Shown here piece after piece: positions 7,818 to 15,170 of a DNA stretch of 18,067 bases (position 1 is the first letter of the stretch; each line of letters opens with the position of its first letter). A program made the position numbers and the translations under genes. The notes beneath the pieces were generated by a model. It made no database searches and was not told where the DNA came from. It was given only the letters and a program-made list of their open reading frames with translations. Origin of the DNA: Campylobacteraceae bacterium (GTDB lineage Bacteria; Campylobacterota; Campylobacteria; Campylobacterales; Sulfurovaceae); the NCBI GenBank assembly GCA_026985655.1, contig JALSQB010000027.1:1-18067 (forward strand). Reading direction: 5' to 3'.

Positions 7818-8931
7818 TTTCTTCTCCTATGTTAAAGTTATGGTATGTTTGATGATGCATGAGTATCTTGGTCATTAAGTTAATACGTTGTTCAAAAGAG
7901 CTTTTTAAGGCTCTCTCTTTGACGGTATGGTCACCATCTCCAAAAGGCCCAAATCCATCAAGGGTTGTGACCCCTTGTGATGCTACAATGTTTGCATCGC
8001 TCACACCACCACGTGATTCTGTTTTTAGCTTTATGTTCGTAATGTTTTCTATATTTTTTATAAGTGTTTTTTGGGTTTCGTTTGCTTCCATAACATCACG
8101 TTGAATTTGACCAGAGAGTAGGGCAGTTGTCCCTTGAACATAAGAGGTTTTTGTAATCCTCTCTAAGGCTTCTAAGAGTCTGTCTCTCTCGTTATTTTGC
8201 GTATAACGTAGTTCTAGGAGTAATGTCGCCGTTGGTGAAATGGTATTTGCCCCAATTCCCCCCTCAATTTTTCCTACATTAACGGTTGTTCCCTCTTTTA
8301 GATTGGTAAGTTTCGTGAGTTCTATGAGTTTATGCGATGCTTCAAGATTAGCATTTATCCCTTCACCATAACGTACCCCAGCGTGAGACGCTTTTCCTGT
8401 AATCTCAATGCTAAAAGTTCCCACACCCTTACGCCCTGTAACCACTTCAAGATGTTCTCCTGCTGCTTCAAAGACAAAACAGACATCATAGGCTTTGGCG
8501 AGTTCTGAAGTAAGTGCTTTACTGTCATCAGAGCCACTCTCTTCATCGGAGACCAAAAGAAAGTCAATGTTTTCTATTTTGTTATTTTGGGCATAAAGAT
8601 TACGAAGGGCTTGTAGTGCAACAATGTTACCCCCTTTCATATCACACACACCAGGTCCATAAACCCAGACTTCATCTTCTGAAAAATTTTCAAATTTTCC
8701 TTGGGGAAATACGGTGTCATTATGACCTAAAAGTAAAATTTTTAAGCCCTCTGTTTTGGCTGAAACATAGAGGTTATGATTGCCAAGTGTTTCACGTTGG
8801 AAACACCTGTGTTCTAAGCCCAATTCTTTAAGCCATTGGGTCATATGAGCAGAGACTTCATCGACTCCAGTTTTGTTTTGGGTGTAGGAGTTGATATTGA
8901 TGATTTTTTCAAGGTCTTTGAATTGTGTCAT
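7807..8931 (-). CDS. M20-family metallopeptidase, carboxypeptidase G2-like
   Basis: A 374-aa cytoplasmic di-zinc hydrolase of the ArgE/DapE/CPG2 group. Metal and catalytic residues are all visible: LLLGHNDTV (67-74, H70 and D72), GVCDMKGG (94-101, bridging D97), VSDEESGS (127-134, catalytic E130 and ligand E131), FEAAGE (154-159, E155), and GDGDHTVKE (331-339, H335). The lid/dimerisation domain (~165-275) contains GKASHAG (179-185). CPG2 relatives remove C-terminal glutamate from acylated or peptidyl substrates, which fits a partnership with a glutamate-ligase-like enzyme. First gene of the cluster; it overlaps the ATP-grasp gene by 11 nt. The Shine-Dalgarno is weak (AAAGAAA), but no better start is seen. 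Exact substrate unknown. Confidence 0.87.
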   Translation of the reverse strand: MTQFKDLEKIININSYTQNKTGVDEVSAHMTQWLKELGLEHRCFQRETLGNHNLYVSAKTEGLKILLLGHNDTVFPQGKFENFSEDEVWVYGPGVCDMKGGNIVALQALRNLYAQNNKIENIDFLLVSDEESGSDDSKALTSELAKAYDVCFVFEAAGEHLEVVTGRKGVGTFSIEITGKASHAGVRYGEGINANLEASHKLIELTKLTNLKEGTTVNVGKIEGGIGANTISPTATLLLELRYTQNNERDRLLEALERITKTSYVQGTTALLSGQIQRDVMEANETQKTLIKNIENITNIKLKTESRGGVSDANIVASQGVTTLDGFGPFGDGDHTVKERALKSSFEQRINLMTKILMHHQTYHNFNIGEENVR

Positions 8932-8979
8932 AATATTTTTCTTTGTTTTAAATTAATCTATAGTTATAATTATTTTGAA

Positions 8980-8996
8980 TGTGAAATTATATCACA
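8980..8996. promoter_or_regulatory. CRP-like dyad upstream of the M20 gene
   Basis: TGTGA - AATTATA - TCACA. The half-sites match the CRP consensus but the spacer is 7 bp rather than 6. It lies 49-65 bp from the M20 start, near the expected -35 of a leftward promoter (possible -10 TATAAC at 8963-8968). A second small dyad, ACGAT-N5-ATCGT, follows at 8996-9010. The rest of the 170-bp gap is very AT-rich. Confidence 0.35.
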
Positions 8997-9061
8997 CGAT
9001 AGATAATCGTCTTATTAAAAAAGAATCTAATTGATAGAAGTAGGATTTAAAAAAATCATAC

Positions 9062-9067
9062 TATAAT
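9062..9067 (+). promoter_or_regulatory. Candidate -10 box for the DedA gene
   Basis: TATAAT within TACTATAAT, about 40 bp before the TTG start; no -35 recognisable. Confidence 0.5.
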
Positions 9068-9090
9068 CTTATAAAATAATAACTAATATT

Positions 9091-9095
9091 AAAGG
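9091..9095 (+). promoter_or_regulatory. Ribosome binding site that fixes the DedA TTG start
   Basis: AAAGG, 6 nt before TTG at 9102. It supports the non-ATG start because the next in-frame ATG would remove the first membrane region. Confidence 0.6.
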
Positions 9096-9101
9096 TTCTT
9101 T

Positions 9102-9662
9102 TTGGAAGATACATTAACAAATTTAAGTACGTGGGGTTATTTGGCTTTAGCATTTTTCTCTTTTGGGGGGTCTTTGGTAGTGGTTGCTGCTGCTGGCGTT
9201 TTGTCCTATATGGGTGAGATGAATTTATATGTTGCTTTAGGTATTGCTATTGTGTTTAATTATATAGGTGATATGTTTTTGTTCTATTTGGGTAAATATC
9301 ATAAGGCAGACATTAAACCCTATTTTGAAAAACATAAACGTAAAATTGCACTCTCTACGCTTATTCTTCGTAAATATGGAGTTTTAGCAATTTTTATTCA
9401 GAAATTTTTATATGGGATTAAGACATTAATACCTTTGTCTATGGCAATTTCACGTTATGACTTTAAAAAGTTTGGGTTTTATAATATTTTTGCTTCTGTT
9501 TTTTTTGTTTTAGTTATTATGATGAGTGCATTTTATGCAGGGCAGAGTATTCAGCAGTTGTTTGAATATTTTAAAGCATACCCTTGGGTACCTTTTGTGG
9601 TTTTATTTTCTATTTTGGCTACAATTTGGTACGGAATGAATTATTTAACAAGAAAGAAATAA
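9102..9662 (+). CDS. DedA-family (SNARE-associated/VTT) inner-membrane protein
   Basis: A 186-aa polytopic membrane protein. Hydrophobic segments at roughly 12-36, 42-62, 126-150 and 157-180 surround the family motif region IQKFLYGIKTLIPLSMAISRYDFKKF, read here at 99-124, where DedA proteins have F-x-R-F-x-P-x-x-R-x-x-x-P. The Arg/Pro positions are partly substituted, as in shorter divergent members. Known DedA proteins act in membrane homeostasis, including undecaprenyl phosphate or phospholipid translocation; which applies here is unknown. TTG start as supported by AAAGG. The histidine phosphatase gene starts one base after its stop, so the two are cotranscribed. Confidence 0.8.
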   Translation: MEDTLTNLSTWGYLALAFFSFGGSLVVVAAAGVLSYMGEMNLYVALGIAIVFNYIGDMFLFYLGKYHKADIKPYFEKHKRKIALSTLILRKYGVLAIFIQKFLYGIKTLIPLSMAISRYDFKKFGFYNIFASVFFVLVIMMSAFYAGQSIQQLFEYFKAYPWVPFVVLFSILATIWYGMNYLTRKK

Positions 9663-9663
9663 T

Positions 9664-10254
9664 ATGTCCTTACCTACTATCTATTTATTACGACATGGTC
9701 AAACAGAATGGAATGTTGAAGGACGTTATCAAGGTCAGCTCAACTCTCCTTTAACAGCTAAAGGAAAAGAACAAGCCCACGCGAATGCTTTAAAATTAAA
9801 GAAATATATTAATATTAAAGAGGTGAAATTTTTTGCTTCTCCTTTAGGACGTGCAAGAGATACAGCAGAGATTATTGCTAAGATTAATGGGGTAGATATT
9901 GCTAATATTATGTTTGAAGAACAAATTCAAGAGTTTAATTATGGTATTTTTGAAGGTAAAACCAAAACTTACTGTAAGTCCGAATTAGCCACAGAATTTT
10001 TAGCCCGTGAAGCAGATAAGTTTAATTATGTGTTAGAGGGAGGGGAGTCTTATGCTAAAGTCTATGTGCGTCTAAAAAAGTGGTTAGAGTTGGTTAAAGA
10101 TGAAAAAGTGATTGTGATTGTAGCCCATGAGATGATAAATCGTGCTTTAAGGGGTATCTATTGTAACTTACCCAAAGAGGAGATGTTACAGTTACGTCAA
10201 TCCAATGATATTTTAATAAAATTAGAAAATCATAAAGAATTTATTTTGGCGTAA
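9664..10254 (+). CDS. Histidine phosphatase family protein (phosphoglycerate mutase-like)
   Basis: A 196-aa protein with the branch-2/GpmB-like signature: LLRHGQTEWN (8-17) containing catalytic H11, SPLGRARDTAEII (59-71) with R63, and the second catalytic His in IVAHEMINRALRG (152-164, H155). Members hydrolyse or transfer phosphate from small phosphorylated substrates through a phospho-histidine. The length and second-His context fit broad phosphatases such as CobC/GpmB types better than the cofactor-dependent glycolytic mutase. Start one base after the DedA stop; the Shine-Dalgarno is weak, consistent with coupled translation. Substrate not predictable from sequence. Confidence 0.85.
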   Translation: MSLPTIYLLRHGQTEWNVEGRYQGQLNSPLTAKGKEQAHANALKLKKYINIKEVKFFASPLGRARDTAEIIAKINGVDIANIMFEEQIQEFNYGIFEGKTKTYCKSELATEFLAREADKFNYVLEGGESYAKVYVRLKKWLELVKDEKVIVIVAHEMINRALRGIYCNLPKEEMLQLRQSNDILIKLENHKEFILA

Positions 10255-10322
10255 AATCCTCTCTAAATCCCTTAAAATTGGTATTTTATGAAAAATAAAA
10301 TTTATCATTAAAAAAGTTTGGG

Positions 10323-10328
10323 TATAAT
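10323..10328 (+). promoter_or_regulatory. Candidate -10 box for rpoD
   Basis: TATAAT in the context GGGTATAATGC, 55 bp before the TTG start, preceded by an A/T-rich stretch. This fits the Campylobacterota pattern of a strong -10 without a -35. Confidence 0.6.
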
Positions 10329-10368
10329 GCACGAAAAATATGCTTATTTTAAAGTGTATTATCCTCAT

Positions 10369-10374
10369 AAGGAG
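10369..10374 (+). promoter_or_regulatory. Ribosome binding site that fixes the rpoD TTG start
   Basis: Perfect AAGGAG, 8 nt before TTG at 10383. The nearby upstream ATG at 10340 is out of frame. Confidence 0.7.
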
Positions 10375-10382
10375 TCTTCCTC

Positions 10383-12245
10383 TTGGCTGCAAAAGACATC
10401 AACAAAAACCTAGAAAACATTTTTAAAGAGTGTAAAAAATCTGATTTAATTACTTTTGAAGATTTAGCAAAAGAATTTGAGAAACAACCAACGGCAGTAC
10501 AAGCCAAAAAGATTTTAAAACTTTCACAAACCTACAGCATAAAATTAGTCACCTCCTCTGAATATGCTAATTTCCTTTCAGCTCAAGAGAAAACGAATCG
10601 ACAAGCTCGACGACAAAAAGAGATAGAAGATGGAGATGCTGAAGGGTTTGACTTTTTAAAAGAGAAAGAGTTACTCGAATGGAGTCGTTCTGATTCTCCT
10701 GTTCGTATGTATCTTCGTGAGATGGGTAAAATTCCACTGCTTACGAAAGAAGAAGAGATATTCTTAAGTAAAGAGATTGAGTCAGGGGAAGATGTCATTT
10801 TAGATGCTATCTGTTCGGTACCTTATCTACTTGATTATATTTTAAACTATAAAGGCCCACTTTTAAACAGAGAACGTCGTGTTAAAGAGCTATTTAAAAG
10901 TTTTGAAGATGAAAAAGAAACAGTTGATGACAAAACAGATACCGAAACAACAGAAGGTACAAAAACAACAGCATCAGCAGATAAAGCTGCTGAAAAACGT
11001 GTAAAACAAGTTATTGCTGCTTTTAAAGCCCTTGAAAAAGCAAAAAAAGAGTGGATGAAAACACGTGATGAGTTAGAAGATACACTTGAAAATGATGCTT
11101 CTAATCTTGAAAAAATTATGCATGAGCAGATGAAAGTTGCCTTTAAAAAGCAACAACAAAAATTGGCACTTATTGACCTTGGACCTACTTCAAAACTGAT
11201 TAATGAACTTGTAAAAGCGATGGAAACAGCGCTTAAGAGTGATGATGGTTTTGATAAAGAGTTAAAAAGACTAGAGTACAAACTACCACTGTTTAATGAC
11301 AGCTTAAAAGAGAACCATAAAAGTATTTTAGAAAATATTTTAGAGATGGACAAAGAAGACATTACCGATGCTGTGCCTGAAACAACCATGGTAAGCACAT
11401 ATGTTGAGATTAAAAAGCTTTATGAAACCAGAGAAGCCAGCAAAGATAGCTTTAACCTTGACCCTGAAAAACTTGAAGAGATTTTAGGACAAATTCGCCG
11501 TGGTAAAAAACGTTCAGAGATAGCCAAAACACGAATGGCTAAGTCAAATTTACGGCTTGTTGTCTCTATTGCAAAGCGTTATACGAACCGTGGTTTACCA
11601 TTCCTTGACCTTATTCAAGAGGGAAATATTGGGCTTATGAAAGCAGTTGATAAATTTGAATACCAAAAAGGGTATAAGTTTTCTACTTATGCTACTTGGT
11701 GGATTCGTCAAGCGATTTCACGTGCCATTGCTGACCAAGCACGTACCATTCGTATTCCAATTCACATGATTGAGACCATTAACCGAATTAACAAAATTAT
11801 TAGAAAAGGGCTTCAAGAGACAGGGAAAGAGCCAGACCTTGACACCATTGCTAAAGAGGTTGGATTATCTGTTGATAAAGTTAAAAATGTTATTAAAATT
11901 ACCAAAGAACCTGTGAGTCTTGAAACACCAGTAGGTGATGAAGATGATGGACGATTTGGTGACTTCATTGAAGATAAAGAGACCGTAAGTCCTTCAGATG
12001 CTGTACTTAACGATGACCTAAACAATCAAATTGATGAAGTGCTTGACCAATTAAATGAGCGTGAAAAAGCCGTTGTAAGAATGCGATTTGGTCTGCTTGA
12101 AGATGCGAGTGATAGAACTTTAGAAGAGATTGGTAAAGAGCTTAGGGTAACCCGTGAGCGTGTAAGACAGATTGAGTCTTCTGCCATTAAAAAGCTAAAA
12201 CACCCAAGAGTAGGGCGTAAACTTAAAAACTATATAGAGGGTTAA
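10383..12245 (+). CDS. rpoD: RNA polymerase primary sigma factor (sigma-70)
   Basis: Housekeeping sigma factor that directs core RNA polymerase to most promoters. At 620 aa it is of usual length for the phylum. Regions: 1.1-like N-terminus (~1-60), region 1.2 SPVRMYLREMGKIPLLTKEE (105-124), a long acidic and Thr-rich non-conserved region (~160-350, including TDTETTEGTKTT), region 2 with RLVVSIAKRYTNRGLPFLDL (391-410) and YKFSTYATWWIRQAISRAIA (431-450), region 3 from ARTIRIPIHMIETINRI (453-469), region 4 LNEREKAVVRMRFG (557-570) and the helix-turn-helix TLEEIGKELRVTRERVRQIE (579-598). Starts at TTG with a perfect AAGGAG, so translation may be limited by the start codon. Its last codons lie inside a hairpin shared with the convergent operon. 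Confidence 0.97.
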   Translation: MAAKDINKNLENIFKECKKSDLITFEDLAKEFEKQPTAVQAKKILKLSQTYSIKLVTSSEYANFLSAQEKTNRQARRQKEIEDGDAEGFDFLKEKELLEWSRSDSPVRMYLREMGKIPLLTKEEEIFLSKEIESGEDVILDAICSVPYLLDYILNYKGPLLNRERRVKELFKSFEDEKETVDDKTDTETTEGTKTTASADKAAEKRVKQVIAAFKALEKAKKEWMKTRDELEDTLENDASNLEKIMHEQMKVAFKKQQQKLALIDLGPTSKLINELVKAMETALKSDDGFDKELKRLEYKLPLFNDSLKENHKSILENILEMDKEDITDAVPETTMVSTYVEIKKLYETREASKDSFNLDPEKLEEILGQIRRGKKRSEIAKTRMAKSNLRLVVSIAKRYTNRGLPFLDLIQEGNIGLMKAVDKFEYQKGYKFSTYATWWIRQAISRAIADQARTIRIPIHMIETINRINKIIRKGLQETGKEPDLDTIAKEVGLSVDKVKNVIKITKEPVSLETPVGDEDDGRFGDFIEDKETVSPSDAVLNDDLNNQIDEVLDQLNEREKAVVRMRFGLLEDASDRTLEEIGKELRVTRERVRQIESSAIKKLKHPRVGRKLKNYIEG

Positions 12246-12259
12246 TCCTCTATATAGTT
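12228..12259. terminator. Bidirectional hairpin terminator between rpoD and the pur/plsC operon
   Basis: AACTATATAGAGG - GTTAAT - CCTCTATATAGTT, a perfect 13-bp stem with a 6-nt loop. Leftward the stem runs into TTTTTAAG, a good intrinsic terminator for the operon; rightward the T run is short (GTTAAAT), so termination of rpoD is weaker. It contains the last codons and TAA of rpoD and touches the stop of the convergent 95-aa gene. Confidence 0.75.
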
Positions 12260-12545
12260 AAATAGATATTACTTGTTTTAATTTCTCTTGATTTAGTTTT
12301 TTGATTAATTTCATAGAGAGTTCAGAATAACGTTCTTCATCTAAAGATAACTTCTCTTTCAATGCTTCTAAATCTAACTCTTTTGCCCAAGTGTTTAAAA
12401 TTTTAAACTCTTTTTTTGTGAGTTTAACTTTTAAAATATCTTTTAATTCATTCTCCTCTTTTAGTGGCTGAACGAGTTTTCTAATATGTCGTTCTAACTC
12501 ATCTCTTAGGGGCGTGCTATCTTCTTCTATTTCATTGATGTTCAT
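12258..12545 (-). CDS. Small charged helical protein, possibly sigma region 4-like
   Basis: A 95-aa protein I do not recognise. It is almost entirely helical and charged, with no signal peptide or membrane segment. Residues ~40-90 run LTKKEFKILNTW, then LDLEALKEKLSLDEERYSEL, then SMKLIKKL. This parallels the layout of sigma region 4 in the adjacent RpoD (LNEREKAVVRMR, TLEEIGKELRVTRERVRQIE, SAIKKL), so a helix-turn-helix fold is possible but unproven. Last gene of the operon: its ATG is 4 nt past the plsC stop, with a GAGAGA-type Shine-Dalgarno, and its stop abuts the shared terminator. A real gene by spacing and composition; function unknown. Confidence 0.65.
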   Translation of the reverse strand: MNINEIEEDSTPLRDELERHIRKLVQPLKEENELKDILKVKLTKKEFKILNTWAKELDLEALKEKLSLDEERYSELSMKLIKKLNQEKLKQVISI

Positions 12546-12549
12546 TTAT

Positions 12550-13263
12550 TTATCTCTCTCTTTGATGTTCTAAATACTCTTTGTCAATACGCTCTTGCAT
12601 TGTTTGTTGGAGTTCACTGTACCACTCTTTATTGGCTTTTGAAACTTTAAAAGGCTCAAGATAGGTAATGTGAACAGTTGCGTTATGGGCTGTTTTGTTA
12701 TGCTCATTAAGTAATTTCTTACTGTTTGTAATAATAATTGCTTGAATGGTCAGTTCAAGTTTATTAGCAATAATTTTTGTACCACCTTTAAATGGTAAAA
12801 TTCTTTGACCATCAGTTCTTGTTCCCTCTGGAAAAATGGCGACAACTCTATGTTTGCTATTTTCTATGGTCTCTTTTACATCACTTAAAAGTTTAAGTAG
12901 TCCTGCTTTATTATCTCTGTCTATCTCTATCATATTAGGTAATTTAAGTAGATAGCCAAACCAAGGAGCATCAAAAAGTTGTTTTTTTGCGACCCATTTT
13001 ATGTCAGTATTAGTATCAGCTTCAAGTGCAATAATATCAATAATCCCTTGGTGATTAGCCACAAACATATCTACACTATTGTCTCGTTTTCCATGAGAAA
13101 CAATTTTCCCTCCAATTAAAAAGAGAATAACCTTATTCCAATAGTGTAAAATATCTGATTTTCTCTTAGGAAAAAGCATCATCAGTGGAACCATAACGCC
13201 TGCAGCTATAAAGGAGATGGTCGCTGCACCATAGTAAAATCTAATCTTCGCAAAGATCTTCAT
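12550..13263 (-). CDS. plsC: 1-acyl-sn-glycerol-3-phosphate acyltransferase
   Basis: Transfers an acyl chain to lysophosphatidic acid to make phosphatidic acid at the inner membrane. At 237 aa it is close to E. coli PlsC (245). Motifs: hydrophobic N-terminal anchor (~9-31), block I ANHQGIIDI with H71 and D76 (NHX4D), block II region IEIDRDN (112-118), block III FPEGTR (144-149), then GGTKIIANKLELTIQAIII for the block IV region. The first 23 nt overlap the end of the upstream SH3 protein gene, so the two are translationally coupled. Its place downstream of purQ matches what I recall of Campylobacter jejuni. Confidence 0.92.
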   Translation of the reverse strand: MKIFAKIRFYYGAATISFIAAGVMVPLMMLFPKRKSDILHYWNKVILFLIGGKIVSHGKRDNSVDMFVANHQGIIDIIALEADTNTDIKWVAKKQLFDAPWFGYLLKLPNMIEIDRDNKAGLLKLLSDVKETIENSKHRVVAIFPEGTRTDGQRILPFKGGTKIIANKLELTIQAIIITNSKKLLNEHNKTAHNATVHITYLEPFKVSKANKEWYSELQQTMQERIDKEYLEHQRER

Positions 13264-14257
13264 TTTTAATCCATCCTACCGTTCCATTTTTATACTCAAT
13301 CTTTACAAATTCATTACGTTGGGCAAGTTTTGTCGTTTTATATTTGGTGTCTATATAGATAGACGTTGTACTATTTGAAGTAGGTATAATATAAAGGGGT
13401 GAACCCTCTTTAACACATACGGTCGCTAAGGGGGTATAGAATGTTAAAAGAACGGCTGCGGTAATTACTGCCAAGATTAAGTAGAAAAAATCTCTTTTCC
13501 ATACAAATAGTAAAACAAATAAGATAATAAGCCCTAAGAGCGTATATTTTTTGAGTGTTTCAAAACTATCATCTTTCGGATTTAAATCAGTTTGGGCAGC
13601 CACCGAAGCATCTTGCATGACAATGGGAATAGTTTTATTGATAAAGCTCTCTTTAATGGTGTCAAAGTAGCTAAAGTTTAACTCTTTTTGCTCACTGGGT
13701 AAGACAATATAGTAGTTTAACTCTATTTTTGAACCTGTGCGTTTTACTTTTTCTGTTCCATCTTTAAGTGCAGAGGGAATATAGATGTCCTCTAAGTTTG
13801 CATCATGTGCTTCAAAAGAGATGGCAATAAGATTAGTTTTTTCATCATATACTGATACTTGATGGTTTTTGATTTTTAGACCTGAAGCAATAACCCCTGA
13901 AAAATTTTTATGTTGAGGAATTTTTTTGACAGGAATGCTAATCTTAGGTAGTATTTTATTGCTATCATCAAAAGTGACATCAACTTCAGGAATTACAAAA
14001 AGTGCTTGCTCGGTTTTAAAGTAAAAGGTATAAAAAGTTTTTGACCCATTGTTAATGATAACAGGGTCGTTCATTATGGGCTTTTTATCTCCTTTAAAGT
14101 CAAACATTATACGCTTCTTATCAGAAGCATCTATGACTAAAAAGCTAATGGGAAAAACTTGCTTTTCATATACTTTCTTAGGTACATAGCTGTATTCAAC
14201 ATCACTTGCCATAAGTGTTGTAAATAAAGTGAGAAAGAAAGCAATAAAAAATTTCAT
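13241..14257 (-). CDS. Membrane-anchored periplasmic protein with C-terminal SH3-like domain
   Basis: A 338-aa protein with a clear signal peptide (MKFFIAFFLTLFTTLMASD), a ~200-residue beta-rich periplasmic region vaguely like BatD-type domains, two adjacent membrane segments (~238-253 and ~257-275), and a C-terminal SH3b-like domain (~280-338) ending GTVGWIKNEDLCED. If the signal is cleaved and both helices span, the SH3b domain is also periplasmic. I know of no assigned function; an uncharacterised periplasmic protein occupies the same position between purQ and plsC in C. jejuni as I recall it. Start overlaps the purQ stop by one base (TAATG); its end overlaps plsC by 23 nt. Confidence 0.75.
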   Translation of the reverse strand: MKFFIAFFLTLFTTLMASDVEYSYVPKKVYEKQVFPISFLVIDASDKKRIMFDFKGDKKPIMNDPVIINNGSKTFYTFYFKTEQALFVIPEVDVTFDDSNKILPKISIPVKKIPQHKNFSGVIASGLKIKNHQVSVYDEKTNLIAISFEAHDANLEDIYIPSALKDGTEKVKRTGSKIELNYYIVLPSEQKELNFSYFDTIKESFINKTIPIVMQDASVAAQTDLNPKDDSFETLKKYTLLGLIILFVLLFVWKRDFFYLILAVITAAVLLTFYTPLATVCVKEGSPLYIIPTSNSTTSIYIDTKYKTTKLAQRNEFVKIEYKNGTVGWIKNEDLCED

Positions 14258-14931
14258 TAGGCGATAAGCCCCTCAAGCATTTTTATACCATCACTTGAAC
14301 CTAAAATAGTCTCTAACGCACGTTCAGGGTGTGGCATGAGTCCAAAAACATTTTTGCTTTTGTTACAAACTCCTGCAATGGAAGTGACTGAACCATTAAC
14401 AACGATGGGTTCACCTTTTTCATTGCTATAACGTAGGAGTATCTGTTCATTCTCTTCTAAAGCTTTAAAGGCTACTTCATCTATGTAGTAGTTACCATCA
14501 GCATGGGCTATGGGAACATTTAACACTTCATCTTTATTACATTTTTGTAAAAAGGTATTGTTATTATTAATAACTTTGAGTGTTTGAAATTTTGAGATAA
14601 AATGTAAGCCAATATTTCTTTTTAAGGCACCAGGAAGAAGTCCAATTTCGGTTAAAATCTGAAATCCATTACAAATGCCTAAAACTTTTCCACCTGCATT
14701 AGCATATTCCACTACGGCTTTCATAATAGGAGAAAATTGTGCAATCGCACCTGAGCGTAAATAGTCACCATAGGAGAAACCACCTGGAACCACAACTAAG
14801 TCAATATTGCTAGGAATTGAAGAGTCTTTATGCCATACAATGGTAGTACTACAACCTAATTTCTCAAAAGCATACTTTGTGTCTAAATCACAGTTCGTAC
14901 CTGGAAATTGTAAAATTGCTACTTGTTTCAT
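14257..14931 (-). CDS. purQ: Phosphoribosylformylglycinamidine synthase, glutaminase subunit PurQ
   Basis: Class I glutamine amidotransferase that supplies ammonia to PurL in the fourth step of purine synthesis, FGAR to FGAM. At 224 aa it is the stand-alone PurQ used with small PurL and PurS, not the fused long PurL. Motifs: FPGTNCDLD (9-17), VVPGGFSYGDYLR (47-59), nucleophile C87 in LGICNGFQIL, and H201 and E203 in MPHPERALE. The catalytic triad is complete. Joined to purS and to the SH3 protein gene by TAATG overlaps. PurL itself is not in the window. Confidence 0.96.
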   Translation of the reverse strand: MKQVAILQFPGTNCDLDTKYAFEKLGCSTTIVWHKDSSIPSNIDLVVVPGGFSYGDYLRSGAIAQFSPIMKAVVEYANAGGKVLGICNGFQILTEIGLLPGALKRNIGLHFISKFQTLKVINNNNTFLQKCNKDEVLNVPIAHADGNYYIDEVAFKALEENEQILLRYSNEKGEPIVVNGSVTSIAGVCNKSKNVFGLMPHPERALETILGSSDGIKMLEGLIA

Positions 14932-15170
14932 TAGATTAACTCTATTGTGTAATCTTCAATAACGGTATTGGCTAAAATCTCTTCAGCCATTTTTTCAACT
15001 TCTTTAAGTGCTTCTTCTTTGTTAGTAGAAGTGAGTTGAAGTACTATTTGTTTTCCCATACGCACATCTTCAACACCTTCAAAATTCATAGCATCTAAAG
15101 CATGGTGAATGGCTTTACCTTGAGGGTCAAGTACCCCTTCTTTTAAAAATATGTTTACAATGGCTTTCAT
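14931..15170 (-). CDS. purS: Phosphoribosylformylglycinamidine synthase subunit PurS
   Basis: A 79-aa structural subunit that bridges PurQ and small PurL and helps channel ammonia. Typical features: N-terminal beta strand KAIVNIFLKEGVLDPQGKAI (2-21), GVEDVRMGKQI (32-42) and the C-terminal ...NTVIEDYTIEL. Full length for the family. One-base stop/start overlaps on both sides suggest balanced synthesis with PurC and PurQ. Confidence 0.95.
   Translation of the reverse strand: MKAIVNIFLKEGVLDPQGKAIHHALDAMNFEGVEDVRMGKQIVLQLTSTNKEEALKEVEKMAEEILANTVIEDYTIELI

Noticed and set aside
8514..8831. 105-codon open frame antisense to the M20 gene
   Set aside because: It covers the conserved metal-site region of the M20 enzyme on the other strand and has no recognisable domain.
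10847..11398. 183-codon open frame antisense to rpoD
   Set aside because: Ser/Phe-rich translation typical of the reverse complement of an acidic, Lys-rich region; rpoD is certain on the other strand.
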